NCBI GenBank assembly: GCA_947164805.1
Contig: CAMUXX010000063.1
Location: 1-6,038 of the forward strand
From: an uncultured Elusimicrobia bacterium
Lineage (GTDB): Bacteria > Elusimicrobiota > Elusimicrobia > Elusimicrobiales > Elusimicrobiaceae
Length of the DNA stretch: 6,038 nucleotides
Reading direction: 5' to 3'
Shown here: positions 1-6,038 of the stretch, piece after piece
How the letters are laid out: each line of letters starts with the position of its first letter
How positions within the stretch are numbered: the stretch's first letter is position 1
Program-made: the position numbers and the translations under genes
The notes under the pieces: model-generated
The model's input: only the letters and a program-made list of their open reading frames with translations
Database searches by the model: none
What the model was told of the DNA's origin: nothing

Positions 1-226
1 TATAAAGGAAATTATGCGGGCGTTTTTCAATGGTAACTTCTTCAAATTTATCTTCGGGGCGGTAGCTTGTTTCAATCAATGAACCGGTGTTTAAATTTTT
101 AAGTTTTACACGTACAACAGCGCGTGCTTGTGATTTGCGGTGATGTTGATATTCCAAAATTTCAACAAGTTCGCCGTTTTCGTTTTTAAATATTAAACCT
201 TCCTTAAATTGAGGTGTTCCTATCAT
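1..226 (-). CDS. efp: Translation elongation factor P, N-terminal part (cut by left window edge)
   Basis: EF-P binds between the ribosomal P and E sites and promotes peptide-bond formation at consecutive prolines. The 75 visible codons cover the KOW-like N-terminal domain and the first part of the middle OB domain. Recognisable blocks are MIGTPQFKEGLIF at the start, VRVKLKNLNTG at residues 38-48, and IEKRPHNFLY at 66-75, which matches the family's I-E-x-x-x-x-x-x-LY ending of this region. The ATG at 226-224 has a strong AGGAG six bases upstream (237-233). It lies nine bases after the stop of the upstream M24 peptidase, so the genes are very probably co-transcribed. The loop that normally reads PGKG is RKSQAR (residues 30-35), with Gln33 at the position of the modified Lys of E. 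coli (Lys34) and B. subtilis (Lys32). The remaining roughly 110 residues lie outside the window. The family assignment is firm; the modification state is unknown. Confidence 0.95.
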   Translation of the reverse strand, partial: MIGTPQFKEGLIFKNENGELVEILEYQHHRKSQARAVVRVKLKNLNTGSLIETSYRPEDKFEEVTIEKRPHNFLY

Positions 227-232
227 AATATT

Positions 233-237
233 CTCCT
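233..237 (-). promoter_or_regulatory. Ribosome binding site of efp
   Basis: AGGAG read on the minus strand, six bases before the efp ATG. Its first two bases form the end of the TAG stop codon (238-236) of the preceding peptidase gene, so termination of that gene and initiation of efp occur within one ribosome footprint. This favours coupled translation and supports the chosen efp start. Confidence 0.85.
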
Positions 238-1273
238 ATTTAGTTAATTTTATACTGCCTGTTTTTGTTATTAAAAAGGTATCTTCATACCTAATACCAA
301 ATTTGTTTTTGAAATAAAGCCCGGGTTCTATTGTAGTTAGTGCATTTTCTTTTAAAATTTCTTCACTTCTTTGGGAAAGTATCGGGCGCTCATGTATTTC
401 AAGCCCCAAGTTATGCCCAAGCGAGTGAATAAAATATTTTGAAGCCTCAAAATTGTCTTCAAAATAATTGCGTGCTAAACTGTCCATTTCCTTCGCACTT
501 TTGCCTGCTTTTAGGGCTTTGCTTGCGATGGTGTAAGCCTCAAAAACCGCATCAAAATAATGCTTAAATTCTGCGCTAGGTTTTTTGCCGAACCAAAAAG
601 TGCGTGTCATATCAGAACAATAACCTTTATAGCGGCAACCGAAGTCAATTAAGACCGGCATTTCTTTTTTAAGTTTTAAATTTGAATTTATATGGTGCGG
701 GTTTGCTGTGTTTTTACCAAATGCCATAATTGTATCAAAAGAAAAACCTTTGCCACCGAGTTTTGCTGTAATGCCCTCAAGCAGGTTTGCTGCTTCAATT
801 TCCGTCATACCGGCTTTTAATTGTTTCTTAAAAATTTCAAAACTTTTTGAAGAAATTTCACACGCCTTTTTGATAAGTTTTATTTCATCTTTTGTTTTAA
901 CTTCGCGGATAAGCGAGGTTATTTTTGCCGCTTCTTTTACGCCTGCTTTATACAAAGCAATTCCGTTTAAATAAGTTGAGGCATAAGGATCAAAAACAAA
1001 TTTTTTTGCTTGTTTACCGAGGTTTTTTACAAGGTCTGAAATATTAAGTGAATTAACAAAATTTAAAAACGGGCATTTATTTTTTATGTCGATTAAATAC
1101 ATATCCTTTGTGTAGCAAGTGGCTTTTTTAGGTGTTACAACAAGGAAGGCATCACCTTCGCCGGCAAAAGTAAAAGAAGTTAAATAGTTAATTGTCAAAA
1201 TATCTGTAATAACAGCACCGCCGAGTTTTTGCGCGGCAAGATATTTTTGAAATTTTTTAAGTGTTTCCGTCAT
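236..1273 (-). CDS. M24-family Xaa-Pro peptidase, second paralogue (345 aa)
   Basis: A metallopeptidase of the pita-bread fold (MEROPS M24B: Xaa-Pro aminopeptidase/prolidase), expected to act in the cytoplasm on peptides containing proline. Residues 1 to about 125 form the creatinase-type N-terminal domain and about 130-345 the catalytic domain. All five metal ligands of the family are visible: Asp210 in IDFGC, Asp221 in SDMTR, His287 in LGHNLG, Glu316 in IEPG and Glu330 in YEDT. The NPHH motif (191-194) and the second histidine in LEIHERP are also present. The length is typical for single-copy bacterial forms of about 350 aa. The motif after the histidine ligand is GHNLG where most members have GHGIG or GHGVG. 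The ATG overlaps the upstream paralogue's stop as ATGA and has only a weak GGAA about 13 bases upstream, which suggests translational coupling. It is followed closely by efp. There is no signal peptide. Whether it is an aminopeptidase or a dipeptidase cannot be told from the sequence. Confidence 0.9.
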   Translation of the reverse strand: MTETLKKFQKYLAAQKLGGAVITDILTINYLTSFTFAGEGDAFLVVTPKKATCYTKDMYLIDIKNKCPFLNFVNSLNISDLVKNLGKQAKKFVFDPYASTYLNGIALYKAGVKEAAKITSLIREVKTKDEIKLIKKACEISSKSFEIFKKQLKAGMTEIEAANLLEGITAKLGGKGFSFDTIMAFGKNTANPHHINSNLKLKKEMPVLIDFGCRYKGYCSDMTRTFWFGKKPSAEFKHYFDAVFEAYTIASKALKAGKSAKEMDSLARNYFEDNFEASKYFIHSLGHNLGLEIHERPILSQRSEEILKENALTTIEPGLYFKNKFGIRYEDTFLITKTGSIKLTK

Positions 1274-2319
1274 TTTATTTGTTTAATTCCTTTTTTTGTC
1301 ATATAAAAGCAATCTTCGTGGCGTACGCCGAATTTGCCCGGCAAATATATGCCCGGTTCAATGCTAAAACAATAATTTAAGCCGATTTTATTTTTGTTTA
1401 AATCTGATATATCTGCAAGTTCATGGTCTTGCATACCGATACCGTGCCCTGTTCTGTGCGTGAAATATTTTCCGTATCCGGCACTAACAATAACACCGCG
1501 TGCAAGTGCATCAATTTGTGCGCCTGTCATGCCGTATTTTGCTTTTTTTGCTGCGGTATCATGTGCTAAAATTGCAAGATCTAAAATTTTTTGATATTCG
1601 GGGTTTACTTTATCACCAAACCAAAAACAACGTGTAATATCAGAACAATACCCTTTGTAAACGCAACCGAAATCAAGCAATACGGCAGTATTTTTTGTCA
1701 GTTTAGTATCATCAGGCAAATGGTGCGGGTTTGCACCGTTTGCACCGAAGGAAACCAAGGGAATAAAGGACATTGCCGTTGCACCGCGCTCACGCATAAA
1801 CATTTCAATTTTAAGGGCAACTTGTTTTTCCGTCATACCGGCTTTGATTTCTTTTTTGATGTAGAGAAAAGCCCCGTATGCAATTTGGGCAGATTCCTTC
1901 ATTATCTTTAATTCCTGCTCGGTTTTTGTTGCGCGTACTGAATTTATAAAGTTTGAAACGGTTTTAAAGCCTGCTTTTTTATAATGTTTAGCGGCGGCAA
2001 AAAACTCTTTATTTTCGTCAAAAGCAACGGCTTTTAATTTAAGTGTTTTTGCCTGTTTGATAATTTCAAGGTGTTGATCTTGTTCAAGAGGTATAAATTT
2101 TGCTTTTGGGAAATATTTTTTTACATCATTTTCATATAGTGGGCGCGTTACAATTACAAGGCCTTTTTTGTGAATGAGAACAGTGGCCTCATTTTCACAA
2201 AAAATTTCGCCGAGCAGATAATTCATATCGTGCAAATCTGTTAAAACTAGCCCGTCAAGTTTATTTTTATTTAGGGCTGAAAGAATATTTTTTAATTTTG
2301 ATTGATCAATACCGGCCAT
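1270..2319 (-). CDS. M24-family Xaa-Pro peptidase, first paralogue (349 aa)
   Basis: A metallopeptidase of the same M24B family as the gene just downstream, likely cleaving Xaa-Pro peptides in the cytoplasm. The N-terminal creatinase-like domain spans about 1-125 and the catalytic domain about 130-349. The five metal ligands are all present: Asp216 in LDFGC, Asp227 in SDITR, His292 in TGHGIG, Glu321 in IEPG and Glu335 in HEDC. NPHH is at 197-200. A longer reading frame begins at an ATG at 2337, but I chose the ATG at 2319. It has AGAGAGG five bases upstream, the protein then begins MAGIDQSK, and the earlier ATG overlaps a likely -10 box. The HExP motif common after the active histidine is degenerate here (HELAD). 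The gene follows the gpmI terminator, so it probably opens a new transcript. Its stop overlaps the next paralogue's ATG by four bases. The family is clear; the exact substrate is not. Confidence 0.9.
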   Translation of the reverse strand: MAGIDQSKLKNILSALNKNKLDGLVLTDLHDMNYLLGEIFCENEATVLIHKKGLVIVTRPLYENDVKKYFPKAKFIPLEQDQHLEIIKQAKTLKLKAVAFDENKEFFAAAKHYKKAGFKTVSNFINSVRATKTEQELKIMKESAQIAYGAFLYIKKEIKAGMTEKQVALKIEMFMRERGATAMSFIPLVSFGANGANPHHLPDDTKLTKNTAVLLDFGCVYKGYCSDITRCFWFGDKVNPEYQKILDLAILAHDTAAKKAKYGMTGAQIDALARGVIVSAGYGKYFTHRTGHGIGMQDHELADISDLNKNKIGLNYCFSIEPGIYLPGKFGVRHEDCFYMTKKGIKQIK

Positions 2320-2324
2320 TTTTA

Positions 2325-2331
2325 CCTCTCT
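2325..2331 (-). promoter_or_regulatory. Ribosome binding site that decides the first M24 peptidase start
   Basis: AGAGAGG on the minus strand, five bases before the ATG at 2319-2317. It lies inside the six-codon extension that the upstream ATG at 2337 would add, and no comparable site precedes that upstream ATG. This is the main reason for preferring the shorter protein. Confidence 0.7.
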
Positions 2332-2335
2332 ATAC

Positions 2336-2350
2336 ATTATAGCAATTATA
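2336..2350 (-). promoter_or_regulatory. Probable sigma-70 type promoter (-10 region) for the M24-M24-efp block
   Basis: Two perfect TATAAT hexamers lie on the minus strand, at 2350-2345 and 2341-2336. The second is preceded by TGC, giving an extended -10 element (TGCTATAAT, 2344-2336). Neither has a good -35 box at a 17-base distance (ACCAAA and TATTTA). The extended -10 could compensate for this, though AT-rich spacers produce TATAAT by chance. Start points would fall near 2338 or 2329. The first leaves a leader of about 19 bases with the full ribosome binding site, the second a leader of only about 10. The position just after a terminator and before a gene makes a promoter expected here. 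Confidence 0.5.
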
Positions 2351-2378
2351 AGGTAATTTTTGGTACTTAAATATTTAG

Positions 2379-2405
2379 AAAAAAGCCCCCTTGTAAAAGG
2401 GGGCT
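2379..2405 (-). terminator. Intrinsic (rho-independent) terminator after gpmI
   Basis: On the minus strand AGCCCCC (2405-2399) and GGGGGCT (2390-2384) form a perfect seven-pair, GC-rich stem with an eight-base loop. The T-run is 2384-2379, its first T closing the stem. It begins about 20 bases after the gpmI stop. On the plus strand the hairpin is followed by AAGTTTTG, a poor T-tract, so it should act only for minus-strand transcription. It marks the end of the kinase-to-gpmI transcript. Confidence 0.9.
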
Positions 2406-2424
2406 AAGTTTTGTAATGTTTTAA

Positions 2425-3972
2425 TTAAATTATCAAACTTGTTGCTGTCATGTCCGCTGGTTTGGAAATGTCTAAAAGTTTTAAAACCGTAGGGGCAATA
2501 TCAGCAAGTTTGCCACCGGCGGCAAGTTTAATATTTTGCGCATCATCTGCTACATAAATAAACTCAACCGGGTTTGTGGTGTGTGCGGTTTTTGGCATAT
2601 TGATTTTATCATCCCACATGTCTTCAGCGTTCCCATGGTCGGCAGTAATCAAAATTGCATAACCTGCTTTTAAAGCCGCATCAACAACTTTGCCGCAACA
2701 TTCATCAACTACTTCCACAGCTTTTTTTGCCGCTTCAAAAGAACCTGTATGGCCCACCATATCGCAGTTTGCAAAATTTAAAACAACAAAATCATATTTG
2801 TTTTTTGAAATTTCTGCGACTGCCCTATCTGCTACTGTGCGGGCATCCATTTCCGGGTGTTCGGCATAAGTGGCTGGGTCAAAAGTACCTTTGATTTCAA
2901 TTCTGTCTTCGCCTACAAAAGGTTTAATAAGTTTACCGTTAAAGAAAGATGTAACGTGTTTAAATTTTTGCGTTTCAGCGATCCTAAGTTGCGTTTTACC
3001 TGCCTTTGAAATAACTTCACCCAACAAATTATTCATGCTACCGCCTTCACTCATCGGGGCAAGGGCATTATATTTAAAACTGTCATAATATTTTGTTAAG
3101 CCGCAAAAAACAATATTTGGCCTACGGTTGCGTTTGAGTGGGAAATCATCTTCAACAAAAGAGCGTGTTAATTGTATGGCACGGTCTTGACGGAAATTAA
3201 AAAATACAATACCGTCCCCGTCTTTTACGCCGGTATAACCCTCAATAACCGTTGGGGGGATATATTCATCAACCATTTTACTGCCTGATGGGGTTTTATC
3301 GTTTTCATAAGAATTTTTAATTGCGTCTTCCGCACTTTTTGCAACGCGGCCTTTTGCATCAACAATAAGGTCATACGCCTGAGTTGTTAAGTCCCAAGTT
3401 TCATTTCTGTCCATGGCATAATAGCGGCCCATTAAAGTTGCAACGCGGCCGACACCGTACTCTTTAAACTTTTCTTCAAGCATTTTAAGGTAACCGAGTG
3501 AACTGTTGGGCGGTGTATCGCGCCCGTCGGCAAAAAAGTGTACCCAAACGGTTTTAATGCCAAGTTCCGCGGCTTTTTTGATAATATTATAAAGGTGGTC
3601 TTGGTGCGCATGCACGCCTTCATCTTGCACAAGTCCCATTAAATGTAAAGCGCTGTTATTTTTTACGCAATTATCTAAAACCGCTTTAAAAGCAGGTGTA
3701 TTATAAATTGAACCGTCTTCAAAAGCATCTTTTAAACGTTTTAATTCCTGGATAACAATGCGGCCCGCGCCCATATTTAAATGCCCGACTTCAGATGAAC
3801 CCATATATCCGGCAGGTAAACCGACTTCTTCCCCTGATGCTTCAATCAAAATATGCGGATATTTTGCCAAATAACTGTTAATATTCGGGGTACTAGCGTT
3901 TAATACGGCATTATTATTTTTATCTTGCCTAACACCCCAACCGTCACGAATTAATAAAACAACCTTTTTCAT
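2425..3972 (-). CDS. gpmI: 2,3-bisphosphoglycerate-independent phosphoglycerate mutase (515 aa)
   Basis: Interconverts 3-phosphoglycerate and 2-phosphoglycerate in glycolysis and gluconeogenesis using two Mn2+ ions and a phosphoserine intermediate. It is an alkaline-phosphatase-superfamily enzyme of the cytoplasm. The metal-binding Asp10 lies in RDGWG. The catalytic serine is Ser60 in MGSSEVGHLN, where most members have MGNSEVGH. Other hallmark blocks in order are VHAHQDHLY, ADGRDTPP, GRYYAMDRN, NFRQDRAIQLTR, FKHVTSFFNG, ANCDMVGHTG, ADHGNAEDM and AHTTNPVEF. The length of 515 aa matches the usual 505-520, and both ends look intact. AGGAG lies ten bases upstream of the ATG, inside the last codons of the exonuclease gene, whose stop is only two bases away, so the two are probably translated together. 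A terminator follows. No other glycolytic genes are in view, which is unusual, since gpmI often sits with pgk, tpiA or eno. Confidence 0.97.
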   Translation of the reverse strand: MKKVVLLIRDGWGVRQDKNNNAVLNASTPNINSYLAKYPHILIEASGEEVGLPAGYMGSSEVGHLNMGAGRIVIQELKRLKDAFEDGSIYNTPAFKAVLDNCVKNNSALHLMGLVQDEGVHAHQDHLYNIIKKAAELGIKTVWVHFFADGRDTPPNSSLGYLKMLEEKFKEYGVGRVATLMGRYYAMDRNETWDLTTQAYDLIVDAKGRVAKSAEDAIKNSYENDKTPSGSKMVDEYIPPTVIEGYTGVKDGDGIVFFNFRQDRAIQLTRSFVEDDFPLKRNRRPNIVFCGLTKYYDSFKYNALAPMSEGGSMNNLLGEVISKAGKTQLRIAETQKFKHVTSFFNGKLIKPFVGEDRIEIKGTFDPATYAEHPEMDARTVADRAVAEISKNKYDFVVLNFANCDMVGHTGSFEAAKKAVEVVDECCGKVVDAALKAGYAILITADHGNAEDMWDDKINMPKTAHTTNPVEFIYVADDAQNIKLAAGGKLADIAPTVLKLLDISKPADMTATSLII

Positions 3973-3974
3973 AA

Positions 3975-4571
3975 TTATCTTTCTCCTGTAATTTTTAAAC
4001 CAATTTTTTTTGTTTGTAAATCTACCAAATCCTCTACTGTTTTTGCACCTGATTGTATAAAATATTTTAAGAAGTGGTAAAAAATCTTTTCAGCCATAAC
4101 GGTATCAGCCATAGCCCTATGCCACCCCTCGCAAGAAAAGCCAAGTTCTTGGGCAATTATGCCAAGGCGGTTTCTTGTAAAACAACCGTGTGTGCGTGCA
4201 AATTTAAGTGTATCTAAAGTTGTAACTTCAGGCATTTTAAGGCCTGAATTTTCAAATTCATATTTTAAAAAAGGTACATCAAAATCAACATTATGGCAAA
4301 CTAAAATACTGTTTTCCAAATGTTCTGCCAAAGTTAGGGCAATATCCCTAAAAAAAGGTGCATCAGCCACCATTTCATTTGTTATACCGTGTATGGCGGT
4401 AATATCCGGAGAAATATACATTTCCGGATTAATTAAAGTAGTGTAACTGTTTAGACGTTTGCCCGCTTGGCTTGCAAGTAAAGCGACTTCGCAAATACGG
4501 CCTCCGCGCGGGAAACTTAAACCTGTTGTTTCAGTATCAAGGCACACAAATTTTGCATCTTTAATATACAT
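3975..4571 (-). CDS. DnaQ/epsilon-like 3'-5' exonuclease, DEDDh type (198 aa)
   Basis: Removes nucleotides from 3' ends of DNA or RNA by two-metal-ion catalysis. All three exonuclease motifs are visible. Asp12 and Glu14 are in LDTETTG (ExoI), Asp98 in HNVDFDVPFL (ExoII), and His151 and Asp156 in HRAMADT (ExoIII). The block SPDITAIHGITNEMV (54-68) is typical of the epsilon/PolC exonuclease group. The protein is a single exonuclease domain with a tail of about 30 residues, shorter than E. coli epsilon (243 aa), and has no GIY-YIG or polymerase domain. The start is only 11 residues before the first catalytic residue, so little could be trimmed. It overlaps the upstream membrane-protein gene by 11 bases and has only a weak GAGG about 12 bases before the ATG. 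It could be the proofreading subunit of DNA polymerase III or a free repair or RNA-processing nuclease. The context does not decide, so I give no gene symbol. Confidence 0.9.
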   Translation of the reverse strand: MYIKDAKFVCLDTETTGLSFPRGGRICEVALLASQAGKRLNSYTTLINPEMYISPDITAIHGITNEMVADAPFFRDIALTLAEHLENSILVCHNVDFDVPFLKYEFENSGLKMPEVTTLDTLKFARTHGCFTRNRLGIIAQELGFSCEGWHRAMADTVMAEKIFYHFLKYFIQSGAKTVEDLVDLQTKKIGLKITGER

Positions 4572-5283
4572 GGTAAATTAAATACCTCACACCCATTGCG
4601 ATTAATAAAGTTAAAATTGTCCCAGCAATATTTTTACCGGACATAAAATTAACTTCCTTCATCTTAAATATTATAGATAAACATCCTATCCATATCAAAG
4701 CGACTAAAAAAGCGATATTAGACGGTAAAATCAAAGACATATAAAGTCCGCCGCGGTATATCATGGAAACATATCTTTCATCAAAAGTAGGGTAATTTTT
4801 ATGCACAAAATCTTTAATGAATAAATGTATTAAAACCATTAAAAGATGGGAAGAAATGATTAAACCGTTTAAAATTATTATAAGTATTAATATCCAAAAA
4901 GAGATATCAGTTCTTTCCGGTGTTAATATAAAAGGTGCCACTATAAATAAAATAGATATTTCAATTATTTGCCAGCATACAAACATTACAGCATTTATGC
5001 CTATTACGTCGTGATTGTCGGAAACATCAATAAAATCACTGAGTATATGTATTAAAGTTAGCAGGAAAATACTTTCAACGCCGTTAAAAGATACGCCTGC
5101 TACCGTAAACCAATTAATTTCAAGGTAAGGTAAGCAGCAAATTAAAAGACAAACTAAATATACAAGACCATGTACGGTTAAACCTTTAAAAGGATTAGTG
5201 ATTTTTTTGCGATAAATATAATCTGTATGGAGTGTAAAATCCGCAAGAAAATGTGCAAGAAGTAAATGCCAAAAAACAATCAT
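4561..5283 (-). CDS. DUF3307 family integral membrane protein (240 aa)
   Basis: The N-terminus WHLLLAHFLADFTLHTD carries the DUF3307 signature, a first helix with spaced His and Asp residues (His6, His11, Asp15). Further family-like positions are His38 in VHGL and His79/Asp83 in IHILSDF. I count about seven hydrophobic segments: 3-18, 38-54, 70-87, 95-120, 127-156, 180-206 and 219-237. Histidines and aspartates inside membrane segments suggest metal or proton chemistry, but this is inference. No biochemical function is established for the family as far as I know. The ATG shares one base with the histidine kinase stop (TAATG) and has AGGAGAG nine bases upstream, so the pair is almost certainly co-translated. 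A role as partner or output of the kinase is possible but unproven. The end overlaps the exonuclease gene. Confidence 0.8.
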   Translation of the reverse strand: MIVFWHLLLAHFLADFTLHTDYIYRKKITNPFKGLTVHGLVYLVCLLICCLPYLEINWFTVAGVSFNGVESIFLLTLIHILSDFIDVSDNHDVIGINAVMFVCWQIIEISILFIVAPFILTPERTDISFWILILIIILNGLIISSHLLMVLIHLFIKDFVHKNYPTFDERYVSMIYRGGLYMSLILPSNIAFLVALIWIGCLSIIFKMKEVNFMSGKNIAGTILTLLIAMGVRYLIYHVY

Positions 5284-6038
5284 TATGCTAATCTCTCCTG
5301 TTCGGGATTTGCCGGTAAAGTTATATTAAACTCGGTTCCTTCATTAATTTTAGAGGCAACTTCAATTTTCCCTTGATGTGCTTCTATAATTTGTTTAACT
5401 ATTGTTAAACCAAGGCCATATCCTCTTACATTTCTATCCGCTTGATGATATTTCGTAAATATTTTGGGAAGTTCGTCTGCCGGTATACCTATACCTGTAT
5501 CTTTAATTGTAATTTTATAGTTGTGGTTATCTTGTTTTATATTTAAAGAGACATATCCTTCAGATGTAAATTTAATTGCATTAGATATTAAATTGGTAAA
5601 AACTCTCTCAATTAAATTTTTATCTGCAGATATTATTAAATTTTTATCGGATGTGATTTTTAACTCAAGGTTTTTTTGTTTGGCAAGGGGCGTTAATGCA
5701 TAAACTATATCTTTTGCAGATTTTTCCAAATCAAATTTAGTTTTATTAAGTACCAAAAGCCCGCGTTCCAGTTTGGAAATATCTAAAATATTTTCCACCA
5801 AACTTACGAGCATTTTTGATGAATTTGAAATAGCTTTCAGCATTTGGTTTTGTTCTTCTTTAGTTAAATTTTGTTCTTCTAAAAGCATTATATAACCTTG
5901 GATGCCAAGTATCGGTGCACGAAGGTCATGCGCAACAGCATTAAAGACATCATTTTTCATTTCGCTGATTTCATGTTCTGATGTTATATCCCTAAATAAA
6001 ACAATAGCGACAGGTTCTTGATTTTGTGGCTGGAATAT
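5283..6038 (-). CDS. Sensor histidine kinase, C-terminal part with end of a PAS domain (cut by right edge)
   Basis: Autophosphorylates on a histidine and passes the phosphate to a response regulator that is not in the window. The reading frame is open to the right edge, so the Met at 5960 is internal and not the start. The 26 residues before it (AIVLFRDITSEHEISE and the preceding stretch) look like the end of a PAS/PAC sensor domain leading into the signalling helix. Counting from that internal Met, the HisKA dimerisation domain has the H-box with phospho-acceptor His11 (NAVAHDLRAP). The HATPase domain has the N-box at 123-132 (NLISNAIKFT), the G1 box DTGIGIP at 154-160, the F-box region around 168-175 and the G2 box GYGLGL at 180-185. 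The C-terminus is complete. The residue four after the histidine is Ala where HisKA kinases usually have Thr or Asn. It is followed directly by the DUF3307 gene. The sensed signal is unknown, and upstream domains, possibly membrane segments, are missing. Confidence 0.93.
   Translation of the reverse strand: MFQPQNQEPVAIVLFRDITSEHEISEMKNDVFNAVAHDLRAPILGIQGYIMLLEEQNLTKEEQNQMLKAISNSSKMLVSLVENILDISKLERGLLVLNKTKFDLEKSAKDIVYALTPLAKQKNLELKITSDKNLIISADKNLIERVFTNLISNAIKFTSEGYVSLNIKQDNHNYKITIKDTGIGIPADELPKIFTKYHQADRNVRGYGLGLTIVKQIIEAHQGKIEVASKINEGTEFNITLPANPEQERLA

Noticed and set aside
1591..1911. Plus-strand open frame of 106 codons
   Set aside because: It lies wholly antisense to the catalytic domain of the first M24 peptidase, whose metal-ligand motifs are intact. 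It has no ribosome binding site or recognisable motif and is best read as a shadow frame.
2384..2405. Plus-strand terminator or bidirectional hairpin
   Set aside because: Only the minus strand has a clean T-run after the stem. The plus strand continues AAGTTTTG, and no plus-strand gene ends here.
3432..3632. Minus-strand open frame of 66 codons inside gpmI
   Set aside because: It is an out-of-phase frame across the conserved gpmI blocks (VHAHQDHLY, ADGRDTPP, GRYYAMDRN). The gpmI frame is unbroken, so there is no frameshift or nested gene to propose.
4159..4446. Plus-strand open frame of 95 codons
   Set aside because: It is antisense to the exonuclease motifs, has low-complexity composition and shows no family resemblance, so it is a shadow of the minus-strand gene.
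5958..5960. ATG at 5960 as the start of a short 225-residue histidine kinase
   Set aside because: The frame continues without a stop to the window edge, and the 26 codons upstream encode a PAS-like ending (AIVLFRDIT). The Met is therefore internal.

Overview
This is an AT-rich bacterial window in which every supported gene lies on the minus strand, so transcription runs from the right edge to the left. The tight, overlapping gene packing, AGGAG-type ribosome binding sites and lysine/AAA-rich coding fit a small free-living or gut-associated bacterium. The EF-P sequence does not look like the common proteobacterial, Bacillus or Bacteroidetes types. I lean weakly toward an Elusimicrobiota-like organism; this is an impression from sequence style, with no marker gene behind it.

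Right-hand block, in transcription order (6038 to about 2379). It starts with the C-terminal part of a PAS-containing sensor histidine kinase, cut by the window edge. A seven-segment DUF3307 membrane protein follows, sharing one base with the kinase stop. Next come a DEDDh (DnaQ/epsilon-like) 3'-5' exonuclease that overlaps the membrane protein by 11 bases, and gpmI, the cofactor-independent phosphoglycerate mutase, two bases further on. A clear intrinsic terminator follows gpmI at 2379-2405. These four genes probably form one transcript although their roles (signalling, membrane, nucleic acid, glycolysis) have no obvious common theme.

Left-hand block (about 2350 to 1). After the terminator there is a short AT-rich spacer with two TATAAT hexamers, one with an extended TG. 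Two tandem M24-family (Xaa-Pro) peptidase paralogues follow, joined by an ATGA overlap, and then efp (elongation factor P), nine bases after the second peptidase and cut by the left edge. The block has a proline theme: EF-P relieves ribosome stalling at proline runs, and M24 Xaa-Pro peptidases hydrolyse bonds before or after proline. A peptidase-efp pair is known in other bacteria; the doubled peptidase is less usual.

The observation most worth a second look is in EF-P. The residue at the loop tip that is normally a modified Lys or Arg is Gln here, in a loop (RKSQAR) with none of the usual PGKG motif. Nothing else in the window resembles a new system: there are no mobile elements, CRISPR arrays, RNA genes or long unexplained gaps. 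The only real intergenic stretch is about 100 bases, and a terminator and promoter account for it.
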